Shown: one piece after another, positions 10,465 to 19,769 of the stretch
Layout of the letters: every line of letters begins with the position of its first letter
How positions within the stretch are numbered: position 1 is the first letter of the stretch
DNA from: CAVXGU01 sp963761615
Lineage (GTDB): Bacteria > Acidobacteriota > Vicinamibacteria > Vicinamibacterales > CAVVIG01
NCBI GenBank assembly: GCA_963761615.1
Contig: CAVXGU010000003.1
Coordinates: 2,170,001 to 2,234,000, forward strand
Length of the DNA: 64,000 nt
Direction of reading: 5' to 3'
The notes under the pieces: model-generated
The model's input: only the letters and a program-made list of their open reading frames with translations
Databases searched by the model: none
What the model was told of the DNA's origin: nothing
Made by a program: the position numbers and the translations under genes

Positions 10465-11847
10465 CCCATCTTCTGCATCGACGCCAGGAAGTCGGCGTTC
10501 GATTTCGTCTTCGCCATCTTGTCGAGCAGCAGTTCCATCGCCTCGACCGGCGAGAGCGGGTTCAGGACCTTGCGCAGGACCCAGATGCGGTTGAGGTCCT
10601 CGCGCGAGAGCAGCAGCTCTTCCTTCCGGGTGCCGCTCTTCTGGATGTCGATCGCCGGGAACACGCGCTTGTCCACGAGGCGCCGGTCGAGATTGATCTC
10701 CATGTTGCCGGTGCCCTTGAACTCCTCGAAGATCACGTCGTCCATGCGGGAGCCCGTGTCGACGAGCGCCGTGGCCATGATGGTGAGCGACCCGCCCTCC
10801 TCGACGTTGCGCGCGGCGCCGAAGAACCGCTTGGGCTTCTGCAGGGCGTTCGAATCGAGACCGCCCGAGAGGATCTTGCCCGACGCCGGAATCACCGTGT
10901 TGTAGGCGCGCGCCAGCCGCGTGATGGAGTCGAGCAGGATGAGGACGTCCTTGCGGTGCTCGACGAGCCGCTTGGCCTTCTCGATGACCATCTCGGCGAC
11001 CTGCACGTGGCGCTGGGCGGGCTCGTCGAACGTCGACGAGATCACCTCCCCGTCGACGGAGCGCTGCATGTCGGTGACCTCCTCGGGCCGCTCGTCGATG
11101 AGCAGCACGATCAGGTACACCTCCGGGTGATTTGCCGCCACCGACTGCGCGATGTTCTGGAGGAGCATCGTCTTGCCCGTGCGCGGCGGCGCGACGATCA
11201 GCCCGCGCTGCCCCTTGCCGATCGGCGTCATCAGGTCCATGACCCGGGCCGACAGGTTCTCGGGGGTCGTCTCGAGGCGCAGCCGCTCCTGCGGATAGAG
11301 GGGCGTCAGGTTCTCGAAGAACAGCTTCTCGCGCGCCTGGTCCGGCGCCTCGAAGTTCACCGCCTCGACCTTGATGAGCGCGAAGTACCGCTCCCCTTCC
11401 TTCGGCGGCCGGATCTGGCCCGACACGGTGTCGCCGGTCTGCAGGTCGAACTTCCGGATCTGCGACGGCGAGACGTAGATGTCGTCGGGTCCCGGGAGGT
11501 AGTTGTAGTCCGGGGCGCGCAGGAAGCCGAAGCCGTCCGGCAGCACCTCGAGGACGCCTTCCGAGAAGATGAACCCGCTCTGTTCGGTCTGCGCCTTCAG
11601 GATCTGGAAGATGAGCTCCTGCTTGCGCATGCCCGTCGCCCCGGCGACGGCCATGTCCTTCGCGATCTGCGTGAGCTTCTGGATGCTCATGTCCTTCAGA
11701 TCGGTGATGTTCAGGACGCCGCCCTGGCGGGGCGGCGCGGCGGGCTCGCCGGGGGCCGCAGGCGCCGCGGGCGTGGTCGTGGTGTCCTCGGGGGGTGTCG
11801 GCGGCGCCGCCCCCGCGCCCGCCGTGCCGTCTCGAATTAGGTGCCAT
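10461..11847 (-). CDS. rho: Transcription termination factor Rho, N-terminal frameshift
   Basis: The hexameric RNA helicase that ends untranslated transcripts. From NITDLKDMSIQKL onward the protein is intact: Rho N-terminal helical domain, cold-shock-like RNA-binding domain (FIFSEGVLEVLPDGFGFLR), and ATPase with PPRTGKT and LIDERPEEVTDMQR. The last methionine before this part would cut into the N-terminal domain. A better start is the ATG at 11847, which has GGGAG just upstream and begins an Arg/Gly/Ala-rich extension in another frame. The frames join if the six-base homopolymer at 11790-11795 has one base too many. The corrected length is about 461 residues; Ala/Pro/Gly-rich insertions before the Rho core are common in high-GC bacteria. 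Confidence 0.93.
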
Positions 11848-11882
11848 GGTTCTCCCGTTCCGCTTGCGTCCCTCGGTGTGAT

Positions 11883-13092
11883 CTAGGAAGCCGCCGCCGC
11901 GCCGGTCACGGCGTGCGAGCGCACGAACTCGACGATCCGGAGGCTGCCCTCCCTGAGCGTTTCCATCGACGTCGCGTACGAGATGCGCACGAAGCCCGGC
12001 GCCTCGAACGCCTCGCCCGGCGTCACGGCCACGCGGGCCTCCTCGAGGAGCGCCGCCGCGAAGTCGGCCGACGTCGGGAATCCACCCGGCGAGAGGGCGG
12101 CACGAATGTCGAGGAAGAGGTAGAACGCGCCGCTCGGGCGCTGACACCGGATCCGCGGATCGACGGTCAGCCACTCGTAGACGCGATCCCGCCGGCGCCG
12201 GTACTCCTCGAGCATCTGGCGCACCGGCTCCTGCGATCCGGTCAGGGCCACGATGGCGGCCTTCTGCGTGATCGCGTTGACGTTGGACGTCGCGTGGCTC
12301 TGGATGCCGGCCGCGGCGGCGATGACCCGCGCCGGCCCGAGGGCCCACCCGCAGCGCCAGCCCGTCATGGCGTACGTCTTCGACGTCGACCCGCAGACGA
12401 CCGCGAACTCCCGGCAGCGCGAGGCGACGACGCCCGGCAGGTTGTGCGGCGCCGCATCGTAGATCAGGTGCTCGTAGCAGAGGTCGAGCACGACCCAGAT
12501 GCCCTGCCGGGCCGCGACGTCCGCCACCCGCGCCAGCTCCGCCTCGGGCATGAGGGCGCCCGTCGGATTGCACGGCGAGTTGACGATGATGCCCCGCGTC
12601 CGCGGCGTGATCGCCTCCAGCAGCGTCCGGGCGCGGATCGCGAAGCCGTCCGCCTCGGCCGTCGGCACGACCACCGGCACGGCCTCGGCGAGCTTCACCT
12701 GCTCGAGCAGGGTGGGCCAGCACGGCGCGTGAGTGATCACCTCGTCGCCGGGTCCGAAGAGGGCGAGCGCCGTGTTGAACAGGGCCTGCTTCCCGCCGGC
12801 GCTGACGATGATCTCCTGTTCGCCGGTACTCGACGCCGTAGTCGGTGCGGTAGCGATCGGCAATGGCGCGCCGGAGGTCCACGATGCCCACGTTGGGCGT
12901 GTAGCGCGTGAAGTTCTGGTCGATCGCGGCGTGCGCGGCGGCCTTCACAGCCTCCGGCGTCGGGAAGTCCGGCTCGCCCGCCCCCAGGTCGATCACGTCG
13001 AGACCGGCCCGCCTGAGCCGGTCCACGGCGGCGGTCACCCGCATCGTCGCCGACGCGGTCATGCGGCCCGTTCGCTGTGCCAGGTCTGGCAT
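11883..13092 (-). CDS. aspC: Class I/II pyridoxal-phosphate aminotransferase (aspartate type), frameshifted
   Basis: A PLP-dependent aminotransferase of the aspartate/prephenate aminotransferase group, about 402 residues when repaired. The first 90 residues include DLGAGEPDFPTPEAV and RYTPNVGIVDLRRAIADRY. After a frame change at 12825-12831 the product continues EQEIIVSAGGKQALFNTALA, then NSPCNPTGAL and the PLP-lysine motif GSTSKTYAMTGWRCGW, and ends with the substrate-binding Arg region (FVRISYA). The break lies in a GAGTACC string, as it does in clpB and the CDGSH gene. The gene lies 35 bp upstream of rho and 31 bp downstream of coaD. It could serve aspartate or tyrosine/phenylalanine synthesis. 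Confidence 0.9.
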
Positions 13093-13123
13093 GGTGTCTC
13101 GCTGCGCCCCCCGCGGGCGGGCG

Positions 13124-13609
13124 CTACCTCCGGCGCGCCCCGGCGCGCAGGCGCGCCTCGACCACGTCCGGCACGAGCCCGTGCACGCTCCCGCCGAGGG
13201 CGAAGACTTCCTTGATCAGCCGCGAGCTGATGTACGTGTACTGCTCGGCCGGCATCATGAACACGGTGTCGATCTGGCCGTTCAGCCGCTGGTTCATGAG
13301 GGCCATCTGGAATTCGTACTCGAAGTCCGACAGCGCGCGCAGCCCCCGCACGATGACCTGGGCGCCGCGCCGCTTCACGTAGTCGACCAGCAGGCCGTCG
13401 AAGGTGTCCACCTCGACGTTGGGGTAGGCGGCGAAGACTTCCCGCGCGAGCTCGACGCGCTCCTGCATCGCGAAGAGCGGTGCCTTCTCGGCGTTCACGA
13501 GCACGGCGACGACGATCCGATCGAAGAGCCGCGCGCCGCGCACGATGATGTCCACGTGACCGTTGGTCAGCGGGTCGAAGGATCCCGGATAGACGGCTAG
13601 GGTCGGCAT
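13124..13609 (-). CDS. coaD: Pantetheine-phosphate adenylyltransferase CoaD
   Basis: Catalyses the fourth step of coenzyme A synthesis, adding AMP from ATP to 4'-phosphopantetheine to give dephospho-CoA. At 161 residues it is the normal family size. It starts with YPGSFDPLTNGHVDII, the nucleotidyltransferase motif with the TxGH catalytic histidine, and ends with the ISSRLIKEV phosphate-binding motif. The start overlaps the end of rsmD by 13 bp. rsmD-coaD adjacency is common in bacteria, which supports the call. Confidence 0.97.
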   Translation of the reverse strand: MPTLAVYPGSFDPLTNGHVDIIVRGARLFDRIVVAVLVNAEKAPLFAMQERVELAREVFAAYPNVEVDTFDGLLVDYVKRRGAQVIVRGLRALSDFEYEFQMALMNQRLNGQIDTVFMMPAEQYTYISSRLIKEVFALGGSVHGLVPDVVEARLRAGARRR

Positions 13610-14163
13610 GCGTAGAAAGTCAGCGCCGAGTCACCCGAGACCACGACCCGCGTCCGGACGAGGCGTCCGGCGGCCTCGGGGACGGCCGCGCGACGCGCAT
13701 GCTCCAGCACGACGATGCCATGGGATTCGATCACCTCTCCGGTGGCGGCGAGGGTGGCCGCGAGGTTCTCGGCTGTCTCGTACGGCGGATCCAGCAGGAC
13801 GATGTCGAGCCCTGCCAACGCGTGGTCCGCGCCGCTGGTCGCGCGGGCCGCGAGGGCGCGCGCAAAATTGGAGCGAATCATAGCATAGCCGTCTCGGATC
13901 CCGCAGTGCGCCAGGTTCTCGAGGATCAGCCGCTGCGCGCGGCGGTCCTGCTCCACGAAGGTGACGTGCGCCGCGCCGCGGCTCAGCGCTTCGATCCCGA
14001 CCGCGCCGGTTCCCGCGTAGCCGTCGAGCACCCGCGCGCCCTCGACGCGCGCGCCGAGAATCGCGAAGAGCGTCTCGCGCAGCCTGTCCGACGTCGGGCG
14101 GAGGCCCGGCCACGACGGCGTCTTCAGCCGCCGTCCCTTCAGCGCGCCGGCGATGATCCGCAT
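13597..14163 (-). CDS. rsmD: 16S rRNA (guanine966-N2)-methyltransferase RsmD
   Basis: A 188-residue SAM-dependent methyltransferase that modifies G966 of 16S rRNA. It starts MRIIAGALKGRRLKTP, typical of RsmD. The SAM-binding motif VLDGYAGTGAVGIEALSRGA follows at about residues 45-64 and the catalytic DPPY later (IVLLDPPYE). Its ATG overlaps the recG stop codon (ATGA), so recG-rsmD-coaD are tightly coupled. Confidence 0.95.
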   Translation of the reverse strand: MRIIAGALKGRRLKTPSWPGLRPTSDRLRETLFAILGARVEGARVLDGYAGTGAVGIEALSRGAAHVTFVEQDRRAQRLILENLAHCGIRDGYAMIRSNFARALAARATSGADHALAGLDIVLLDPPYETAENLAATLAATGEVIESHGIVVLEHARRAAVPEAAGRLVRTRVVVSGDSALTFYACRP

Positions 14164-16277
14164 CAGCCGACCTCGACGAGCCTGAAGCGCGCTTCCCACG
14201 TCGACGCGAGCCGCGCCAGCTCCGCCGGCGCCGGCGCCGCCCGATCCAGCCACGCCGCGGCCTCCCGACGGGCGGCGTCGATCGCCTCCCGATCGCGCCG
14301 CAGATCGATCACCCGGAACGTCGGAAGGCCGGCCTGCCGCGTCCCGAAGAAGTCGCCCGGCCCGCGGAGCTCGAGGTCGCGTTCCGCGATCGCGAACCCG
14401 TCCGACGTCTCCGTCAGCGCGTGCAGGCGCGCCCGGGCGTCGTCGGAGAGCGGCGCCTGGTACAGCAGGCAGCAGTACGCCTGCGCCGCGCCGCGGCCGA
14501 CGCGCCCGCGCAGCTGGTGCAGCTGCGACAGGCCGAAGCGCTCGGCGTGCTCGACGATCATCACCGTCGCGTTGGGCACGTCGACGCCGACCTCGATGAC
14601 CGTCGTGGACACGAGCACGTGCAGCTCGCCCGAGGCGAAGGCCCGCATCACCCGCTCCTTGGCGTCGGCCTTCATGCGGCCGTGCAGCAGGCCCACCCGA
14701 TACTCGGGAAACACCTCCTGCGCGAGATGGTCGGCCATCTCCGTGGCCGCCCGGAGCGCGATCTTGTCCGACTCCTCGACGAGCGGGTAGACGACGTACG
14801 CCTGACGCCCCCCCTGGAGCTCCCGCCGCACCATCGCGTACACGTCGTCGCGGCGGCTTTCCGGCTTCGCGATCGTCCGGACGGGCAGGCGGCCCGGCGG
14901 GAGATCGCGGATCACCGACGTGTCGAGATCGCCGTAGACCGTGAGGGCCAGCGTGCGCGGGATCGGCGTCGCGGTCATGACGAGCACGTCGGGGTGCAGG
15001 CCCTTGTCGCGCAGCGTGGCCCGCTGGAGGACGCCGAACCGGTGCTGCTCGTCGATGACGACCAGGCCGAGGCGATGGAACCGCACGCCGCTCTCGACCA
15101 GCGCGTGGGTGCCGATCACCAGCTGCACGGCGCCCGAGGCGATGTCGGCGAGCTGCGCCTTGCGGCCCTTGCCCCTGCCGCCCGTGACGAGGGCGACGCG
15201 GAAGCGCGACGCCGCCAGCAGCCGGCCGATCCCGAGATAGTGCTGCTCGGCGAGGATCTCGGTCGGCGCCATGAACGCCACCTGCAGCCCGTTCTCCATC
15301 GCGACGAGCGCCGCCAGCAGCGCGACAATCGTCTTCCCCGCTCCGACGTCCCCCTGCAGGAGGCGGTTCATCGGATGCGGCCGCTGCAGGTCCTCGACGA
15401 TCTCCTTGAGCGCCTCGCGCTGGCCGGGCGTCAGCCGGAACGGGAGCACCTGCCGCGCCGAGGCGCGAATCCGATCGTCGACGGTGATGGCGGCCGGCTT
15501 CCGCTCCGCCTCCGAGACGCGGCGCCGCGCGAGCACGCCGAGGTGGAAGAGAAACGCCTCCTCGAAGATGAGCCGCTGCTGGGCCGGCGTGGCGAAGCGA
15601 TTCAGCGCGTCGATCGAGGTGGCCGCGTCGGGGAAGTGAGCGGCCGCGAGGGCGTCGCGGCGTCCGGGCAGCGCGAAGCGCCGCCGCACCTCCTCGGGAA
15701 GCGGGTCCGGCAGATCCGCCGGCAGCCGCTGCAGGGCCTCGTGCACGAGCCGCCGCTGGATCCGGGTCGTGACGCTGCCGGCCTTCTCGTACACCGGAAC
15801 GATCCGGCCGGTGTGGATCGCCTCGCCCTCGTCGTCGATCACTTCGTACTGGGGGTTGGTGAGCTGCAGGCCGCCCTGGCCCCGAATCTCGACGGCGCCG
15901 AACAGCACCACGTGCTGGCCTGCCGCGAACACGTCGCGCAGGAAGGGCTGATTCAGCCACGCCGCCCGGATGCCGCCGCTCTCGTCTCCGACCAGCGCCT
16001 CGAAGATCTTGAACCCCGGGCGGCGCGTCGTCCGGAGCCCGCAGCTCAGGATACGGCCGGCGACCGACGCGGTCTCTCCGGGCCGCAGCGACGCAATCGG
16101 GGCGAAGCGGCTCCGGTCCTCGTACCGGAGGGGAAACCGGTGCAGCAGGTCGTCGACCGTCAACAGGCCGGCGTGGCGCAGGTCGGCCGCGCGCCGCGGG
16201 CCCACACCCTTCAGATACTGCAGCGGGGTCGAGAGGATCGGTTCGGTCGGGTCCCGGTCGGACCCTGCGGCGCTCAC
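14163..16277 (-). CDS. recG: ATP-dependent DNA helicase RecG
   Basis: A monomeric superfamily 2 helicase of 704 residues that reverses stalled forks and processes recombination intermediates. An OB-fold wedge domain lies N-terminal (after YLKGVGPRRAADLRHAGL). The helicase motifs follow: LLQGDVGAGKTIVALLAA (motif I), VIDEQHRFGV (II), MTATPIPRTLA (III) and RGRVGRG (VI). The start is a GTG at 16277 overlapping the stop codon of the upstream gene (GTGA); the product then begins SAAGSDRDPTEP, short of the OB domain. The length matches the usual 680-710. Confidence 0.96.
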   Translation of the reverse strand: MSAAGSDRDPTEPILSTPLQYLKGVGPRRAADLRHAGLLTVDDLLHRFPLRYEDRSRFAPIASLRPGETASVAGRILSCGLRTTRRPGFKIFEALVGDESGGIRAAWLNQPFLRDVFAAGQHVVLFGAVEIRGQGGLQLTNPQYEVIDDEGEAIHTGRIVPVYEKAGSVTTRIQRRLVHEALQRLPADLPDPLPEEVRRRFALPGRRDALAAAHFPDAATSIDALNRFATPAQQRLIFEEAFLFHLGVLARRRVSEAERKPAAITVDDRIRASARQVLPFRLTPGQREALKEIVEDLQRPHPMNRLLQGDVGAGKTIVALLAALVAMENGLQVAFMAPTEILAEQHYLGIGRLLAASRFRVALVTGGRGKGRKAQLADIASGAVQLVIGTHALVESGVRFHRLGLVVIDEQHRFGVLQRATLRDKGLHPDVLVMTATPIPRTLALTVYGDLDTSVIRDLPPGRLPVRTIAKPESRRDDVYAMVRRELQGGRQAYVVYPLVEESDKIALRAATEMADHLAQEVFPEYRVGLLHGRMKADAKERVMRAFASGELHVLVSTTVIEVGVDVPNATVMIVEHAERFGLSQLHQLRGRVGRGAAQAYCCLLYQAPLSDDARARLHALTETSDGFAIAERDLELRGPGDFFGTRQAGLPTFRVIDLRRDREAIDAARREAAAWLDRAAPAPAELARLASTWEARFRLVEVG

Positions 16278-16873
16278 TGCGTGATTATCGCGCGCCCGCG
16301 TTCGACCGAGACCTCGCGAATGTGCTCCGGCAGCGGGAACGGCCGATCGAGGCTCAGACCGTCGGGATTGTCGGGCGTCCGCGAGTAGTAGCTGAGGATG
16401 TACTGCAGCAGGACTTTCGGAATCGGCACGCCCCCGGCCGTCGCCGACTCGAGCGCGAAGTGGCCCACGCCGTCGCTCACCGTGAGCACCCCGGTTGCCA
16501 TGACCGGCACCTGGCCGCGAAGCAGGTTGACCGGATCGAGCAGGCCCGCCGGCTTCTTGTCCTTGCGGACCGCGTCGAGGTCCACCACCGCGCGCCCCGA
16601 GATGCGCCCGTCGCCGAGGATGCTCACCGTCGGGTCGACGACCCCCGCCGGCAGCCCACTCGCACCCGCGGCGTGCAGGTACCCGTTCACGTCGCTCTCG
16701 GTGATGACGACGGGCTTCGCCTTGTCGGGACGCTCGGCCTGCCGGCGGATCGGATCGAGCTTGCGCTCGAGCGGCGGCGGCGAATCGGGCGCCGCCGGCC
16801 CCTGCGCCGCCACGGGCGCCACCAGCGCCGCGAGGAGCGCCGCCCCGATTCCAGGACGCAGCAGGCGGTGCAC
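16274..16873 (-). CDS. Uncharacterised secreted protein
   Basis: I do not recognise this 199-residue protein. A signal peptide is clear: HRLLRPGIGAALLAALVAPVAAQG with AQ as the likely cleavage site. The mature part has a charged linker (ERKLDPIRRQAERPDKAKP), then VVITESDVNGYLHA, a short Gly-rich stretch and the conserved-looking GVPIPKVLLQYILSYYSR near the C-terminus. The alternation of short hydrophobic strands resembles periplasmic lipid-binding or assembly proteins, but that is a guess. It lies between a secreted helical protein and recG; its stop overlaps the recG start, so it is probably co-translated with recG. Confidence 0.75.
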   Translation of the reverse strand: MHRLLRPGIGAALLAALVAPVAAQGPAAPDSPPPLERKLDPIRRQAERPDKAKPVVITESDVNGYLHAAGASGLPAGVVDPTVSILGDGRISGRAVVDLDAVRKDKKPAGLLDPVNLLRGQVPVMATGVLTVSDGVGHFALESATAGGVPIPKVLLQYILSYYSRTPDNPDGLSLDRPFPLPEHIREVSVERGRAIITQ

Positions 16874-16878
16874 GATGC

Positions 16879-17409
16879 CTACCTCGGACTCGGCGCCTGG
16901 CGGCGGTTGGCCTGCCGCGCGCGTACGAGCAGGTCGACCTTCCGCCGCTCCATCTCTTCTTCGAAGATCCGGAACCGGGCCCGCTGCCGCACGTCGAGGA
17001 CCTCGTCGATCCGGGCGTAGGCGTCGCGCACCGCGTCCGCCGTGCGCGCATCGAGCGCGTCGAGATCCTGGAGCTGCTGCTTCACCTGGGCCTCGTCGAC
17101 CGCATCGGCCGCCGTCAGCCGGCGCAGGTCCTGGATGATCTGCGCCCGCTCGACCACCGCGCGCTGCCGGACATCCTGCAGCGCCTTGAACCGCGTGAGG
17201 AACTGCGCGTAGTGGCTGTCGTCGATCTTCAGCTGGTCCTGCGCCTGGATCAGCGCGTAGGCGTCGAACATCCGCTGCAGCTCGGCGGGCGAAGTCGCCT
17301 GCGCCGCCCGGGCCGGAACCCGCTGGGCGCGAGCCACGCCGGACACGCCGACGAGAGCCGCCACCATCAGCGCCGCGATCGCGCGCCGGCGAAAGCCGGA
17401 ATCCTTCAT
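16879..17409 (-). CDS. Secreted helical protein, Spy/CpxP-like in layout
   Basis: A 176-residue exported protein. The signal peptide spans about residues 1-28 (AIAALMVAALVGVSGVARAQ). The rest is almost wholly helical and charged, with MFDAYALIQAQDQLKIDDSHYAQFLTRF and repeated Arg/Gln/Asp-rich helices. This resembles the long-hairpin folds of Spy, CpxP and related periplasmic metal-sensing or chaperone proteins, although no LTxxQ motif is visible. The ATG at 17409 is chosen since it opens the signal peptide. It lies 49 bp downstream of the anti-sigma gene and may belong to that sigma factor's envelope-stress regulon. Confidence 0.75.
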   Translation of the reverse strand: MKDSGFRRRAIAALMVAALVGVSGVARAQRVPARAAQATSPAELQRMFDAYALIQAQDQLKIDDSHYAQFLTRFKALQDVRQRAVVERAQIIQDLRRLTAADAVDEAQVKQQLQDLDALDARTADAVRDAYARIDEVLDVRQRARFRIFEEEMERRKVDLLVRARQANRRQAPSPR

Positions 17410-17458
17410 GAGCTGGTCCGTTCGGTTCAGTGTATCAACAACCCGCGCAACAGCCCGC

Positions 17459-18061
17459 CTAGGCGCCGGGGCGTCCCAGCTCCTGCGCGAGCAGCTGCCG
17501 CAGCTCGGCCCGCTCGCCATCCGTCAGCTGGCCCAGGGCATCGTCGACCCCGCCGAGCGGCGGCGTCAGGCCGGCCTGACTGAAGCCGTCCCAGTCAAGG
17601 CCCGAGGCGAGATCCGCCACGAACGTGAGCGACGAGTCGTCGACCGCCGCCGGCACGCTGGCCCCGTCGGCTGTCACCGGAGGCGTTCGATCGCCGGCGC
17701 TCGCCACCGGCGCCGGCGCCACCACGCTCGGGCGCATCTCCCTGACGCCCACCGCGACAGCCAACATCACCGCGGCCGCGGCGCCGGCCGCCAGCGGGAG
17801 CCCCCACCAGGCGCCGCCGAACAGCCAGCGTCGCGCCCGCCCGCCGGGTCCGCCCGTCTGTTCGACCGTCGCTTCGTGGACGCGATCGGAGAACTCGCGC
17901 CAGAAGAGGGGCGACGGCTCCGGCACCGCGACACTCGAGGCCGCCGCGCTCGAGGCGCGCAGGTCCTCCAGCTGGTCCCGGCAGGACGCGCACGTCGCCA
18001 GGTGCGGCGGCTCGACGCCGTCGAGCGCGTCGACGAGCTGTTCGGGCGACAGGTGCTCCAT
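17459..18061 (-). CDS. Membrane anti-sigma factor with zinc-finger-like N-terminus
   Basis: A 200-residue single-pass protein. The N-terminus has HLATCASCRDQL, an HxxxCxxC zinc-binding anti-sigma motif at about residues 20-27. A membrane segment follows (LPLAAGAAAAVMLAVAVGV), then an extracytoplasmic tail that ends with an acidic, Leu-rich stretch (LTDGERAELRQLLAQEL). It follows an ECF sigma gene with a two-base gap, the standard arrangement for a sigma/anti-sigma pair. The start ATG at 18061 directly follows the sigma stop codon. By family knowledge it would hold the sigma factor inactive at the membrane until an envelope signal. Confidence 0.85.
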   Translation of the reverse strand: MEHLSPEQLVDALDGVEPPHLATCASCRDQLEDLRASSAAASSVAVPEPSPLFWREFSDRVHEATVEQTGGPGGRARRWLFGGAWWGLPLAAGAAAAVMLAVAVGVREMRPSVVAPAPVASAGDRTPPVTADGASVPAAVDDSSLTFVADLASGLDWDGFSQAGLTPPLGGVDDALGQLTDGERAELRQLLAQELGRPGA

Positions 18062-18063
18062 GA

Positions 18064-18732
18064 TCACAGGTCCTCGCCGCCGAGCAGCTTCTTCAGGTTG
18101 CCCAGCGCGTGAAAGAAATTGGCTTTCACGGCTCCGACCGACCCGCCGAGGATGTCGGCGATTTCCTGGTGCGACAGGTCGTGGTAGACGCGAAGAATCA
18201 GCGTCGCACGCTGCTTCTCGGGGAGCCGTGCAATCGCGGCACGCACGCGCGCCGCCCGTTCGTCGCGCAGCAGCCGATCGCTCGCCGATTCGCCCGACTG
18301 TTCGAGCGCCCGCACCTCGTCGATCGGCTCGGCGTTCTCGAGCGGCGCCCGGGTACTCACGCGGTTCAGGCAGACGTTGACGCCGATGCGATAGAGCCAC
18401 GTGCCGATCGACGACTGTCCCCGGAACTTCGGGATCGCGCGGAACGCCCGCAGGAACGTGTCCTGCGAGAGGTCGCTCGCATCCTCGTGGTTGCCGGTGA
18501 AGCGGTAGCAGAGCTGGTAGATCTGCCGGCGGTGGCGCTCGACGACGAGGTCGAACGCCCCAGGGCGCCCCGCGGCGCACGCCGCCGCGAGAGCCGCCTC
18601 GTCGAGCGTGGCGAGCGCAGGCCCGTCGGCCGCCCCGCCATCGACCCGCTTCCCTTCCGCGCGCCGCCGAACCGGCCTCACGGGCCAGTCCGCGGCGCAC
18701 GTGGCGGGCAGAGGCCAGGTCGTTGCCGGCAT
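18064..18732 (-). CDS. ECF-type RNA polymerase sigma factor
   Basis: A sigma-70 family factor of up to 222 residues. Region 2 contains QIYQLCYRFTGNHEDASDLSQDTFLRAFRAI, and region 4 contains IARLPEKQRATLILRVYHDLSHQEIADILG with a helix-turn-helix. There is no sigma region 1 or 3, as expected for the ECF group. The first 45 residues are Arg/Ala-rich and unlike a sigma factor, and the ATG at 18732 lacks a clear ribosome site. The GTG at 18681, or a start nearer the sigma domain, is possible. It is paired with the anti-sigma gene just downstream. Confidence 0.9.
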   Translation of the reverse strand: MPATTWPLPATCAADWPVRPVRRRAEGKRVDGGAADGPALATLDEAALAAACAAGRPGAFDLVVERHRRQIYQLCYRFTGNHEDASDLSQDTFLRAFRAIPKFRGQSSIGTWLYRIGVNVCLNRVSTRAPLENAEPIDEVRALEQSGESASDRLLRDERAARVRAAIARLPEKQRATLILRVYHDLSHQEIADILGGSVGAVKANFFHALGNLKKLLGGEDL

Positions 18733-18763
18733 GTGGAGTTAGACCCGAAGTGTCCCCTCAACG

Positions 18764-19716
18764 TTACATCGGCGACCGCTCGGCCATGAGGCGGTCCACC
18801 TCCTCGCGCGTCGGGATGGCGGTCCGGGCGCCCAAGGCGCGGCAATTGAGCGCGGCCACGGCATTGGCGTACGCGAGCGCCGTCTCCAGGTCCCCCTCCG
18901 GCCAGCGGAGGCACGCCGCCGCGAAGCCGCCGCGAAAGACGTCGCCGGCGCCCGTGCTGTCCACGCAATCGACGGGAAACGCGGGGGTGCGGATTTCGCG
19001 GCCGTTCGAGCGGGCCAGGCTCCCCCCGGCGCCGAGTGTCACGCAGGCGATCGCCGGCCGGTATTCGACGGCCATGACCGCGAGCGCCCGTCCCACGTCG
19101 TCGATCCCGGTCAGGGCCGACGGGAACTCCTCGGCGGCGATGATCACGTCGATGTGCTGGAGGAGATCCACGATCCCCGGTCGCACGCGCTCGACGTCGA
19201 CGATCGTCGGCACGCCGGCGGCGCGCGCGTAACGGGCGGCCCGGGCGGCCGCCGCCGTCTCGTGGCAGTCGACCAGCAGGAGCCGCCCGGCCGCGGCGTC
19301 CTCTTCGCTGACATCGGCCGCGGTCATCGACAGCAGCGGGTGCCGATCCCACAGGACGGTCCGGTCCCCCGAGCGGGCGTCGACCAGGATGACGGCGAAC
19401 TGATTCGTCGCGCCCGGCACGACCGGCGCGGCGCTGACGTCGACGCCTTCCGCAATCAGGCTGTCACGGGCGACGGCGCCCAGCTCGTCGCTGCCGAAAC
19501 GGCCGAGGTATCTGGTCCTCCAGCCCTGGCGTGCGCAGGTCACGAGCGCGCCGGCCGTCTGGCCGCCCGGCAGCCGGGCGAACCGCTGGAGGCGCTGCTT
19601 GCTGTTGGCGAGGGGATGCTCGGCCACGACGGCGAGCAGATCGATGCTGTTGAGCCCGAGGCCGACCACGTCGGTCGTGCACGCGGCGGCGGAGCGAATG
19701 GTCAGCGGGAGTCGCA
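18764..19716 (-). CDS. PfkB-family carbohydrate kinase (ribokinase-like)
   Basis: A sugar kinase of about 317 residues. The N-terminal part has LGLNSIDLLAVV and a GG switch (LPGGQTAGALVTCARQGW). The C-terminal PfkB signature DSTGAGDVFRGGFAAA holds the catalytic Asp and the ATP/anion-hole glycines. The substrate cannot be read from sequence; ribose, fructose, adenosine and KDG kinases share this fold. A TTG at 19716 with GAAGG nine bases before is the likeliest start; longer starts would run into the lexA gene. It is transcribed away from lexA, with only the lexA promoter between. Confidence 0.88.
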
Positions 19717-19722
19717 AGGGTG

Positions 19723-19751
19723 TTGACCTTCGCCTTTCCTTTGCATATAGT
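19723..19751 (+). promoter_or_regulatory. lexA promoter
   Basis: TTGACC at 19723-19728, a 17-bp spacer and TATAGT at 19746-19751 form a near-consensus sigma-70 promoter. The transcript would start about ten bases before the ATG and therefore carries the AAGGAGG ribosome site at 19759-19765 almost at its 5' end. LexA normally represses itself, so its operator should overlap these bases; I could not identify a convincing inverted repeat of the E. coli or B. subtilis type. Confidence 0.7.
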
Positions 19752-19769
19752 GGCGGCCAAGGAGGCCTC

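Noticed and set aside
10120..13092. A single 990-codon minus-strand protein
   Set aside because: It is an artefact made of the first part of aspC, the N-terminal extension of rho and the first part of the CDGSH gene, which happen to share a frame because of the frameshifts.
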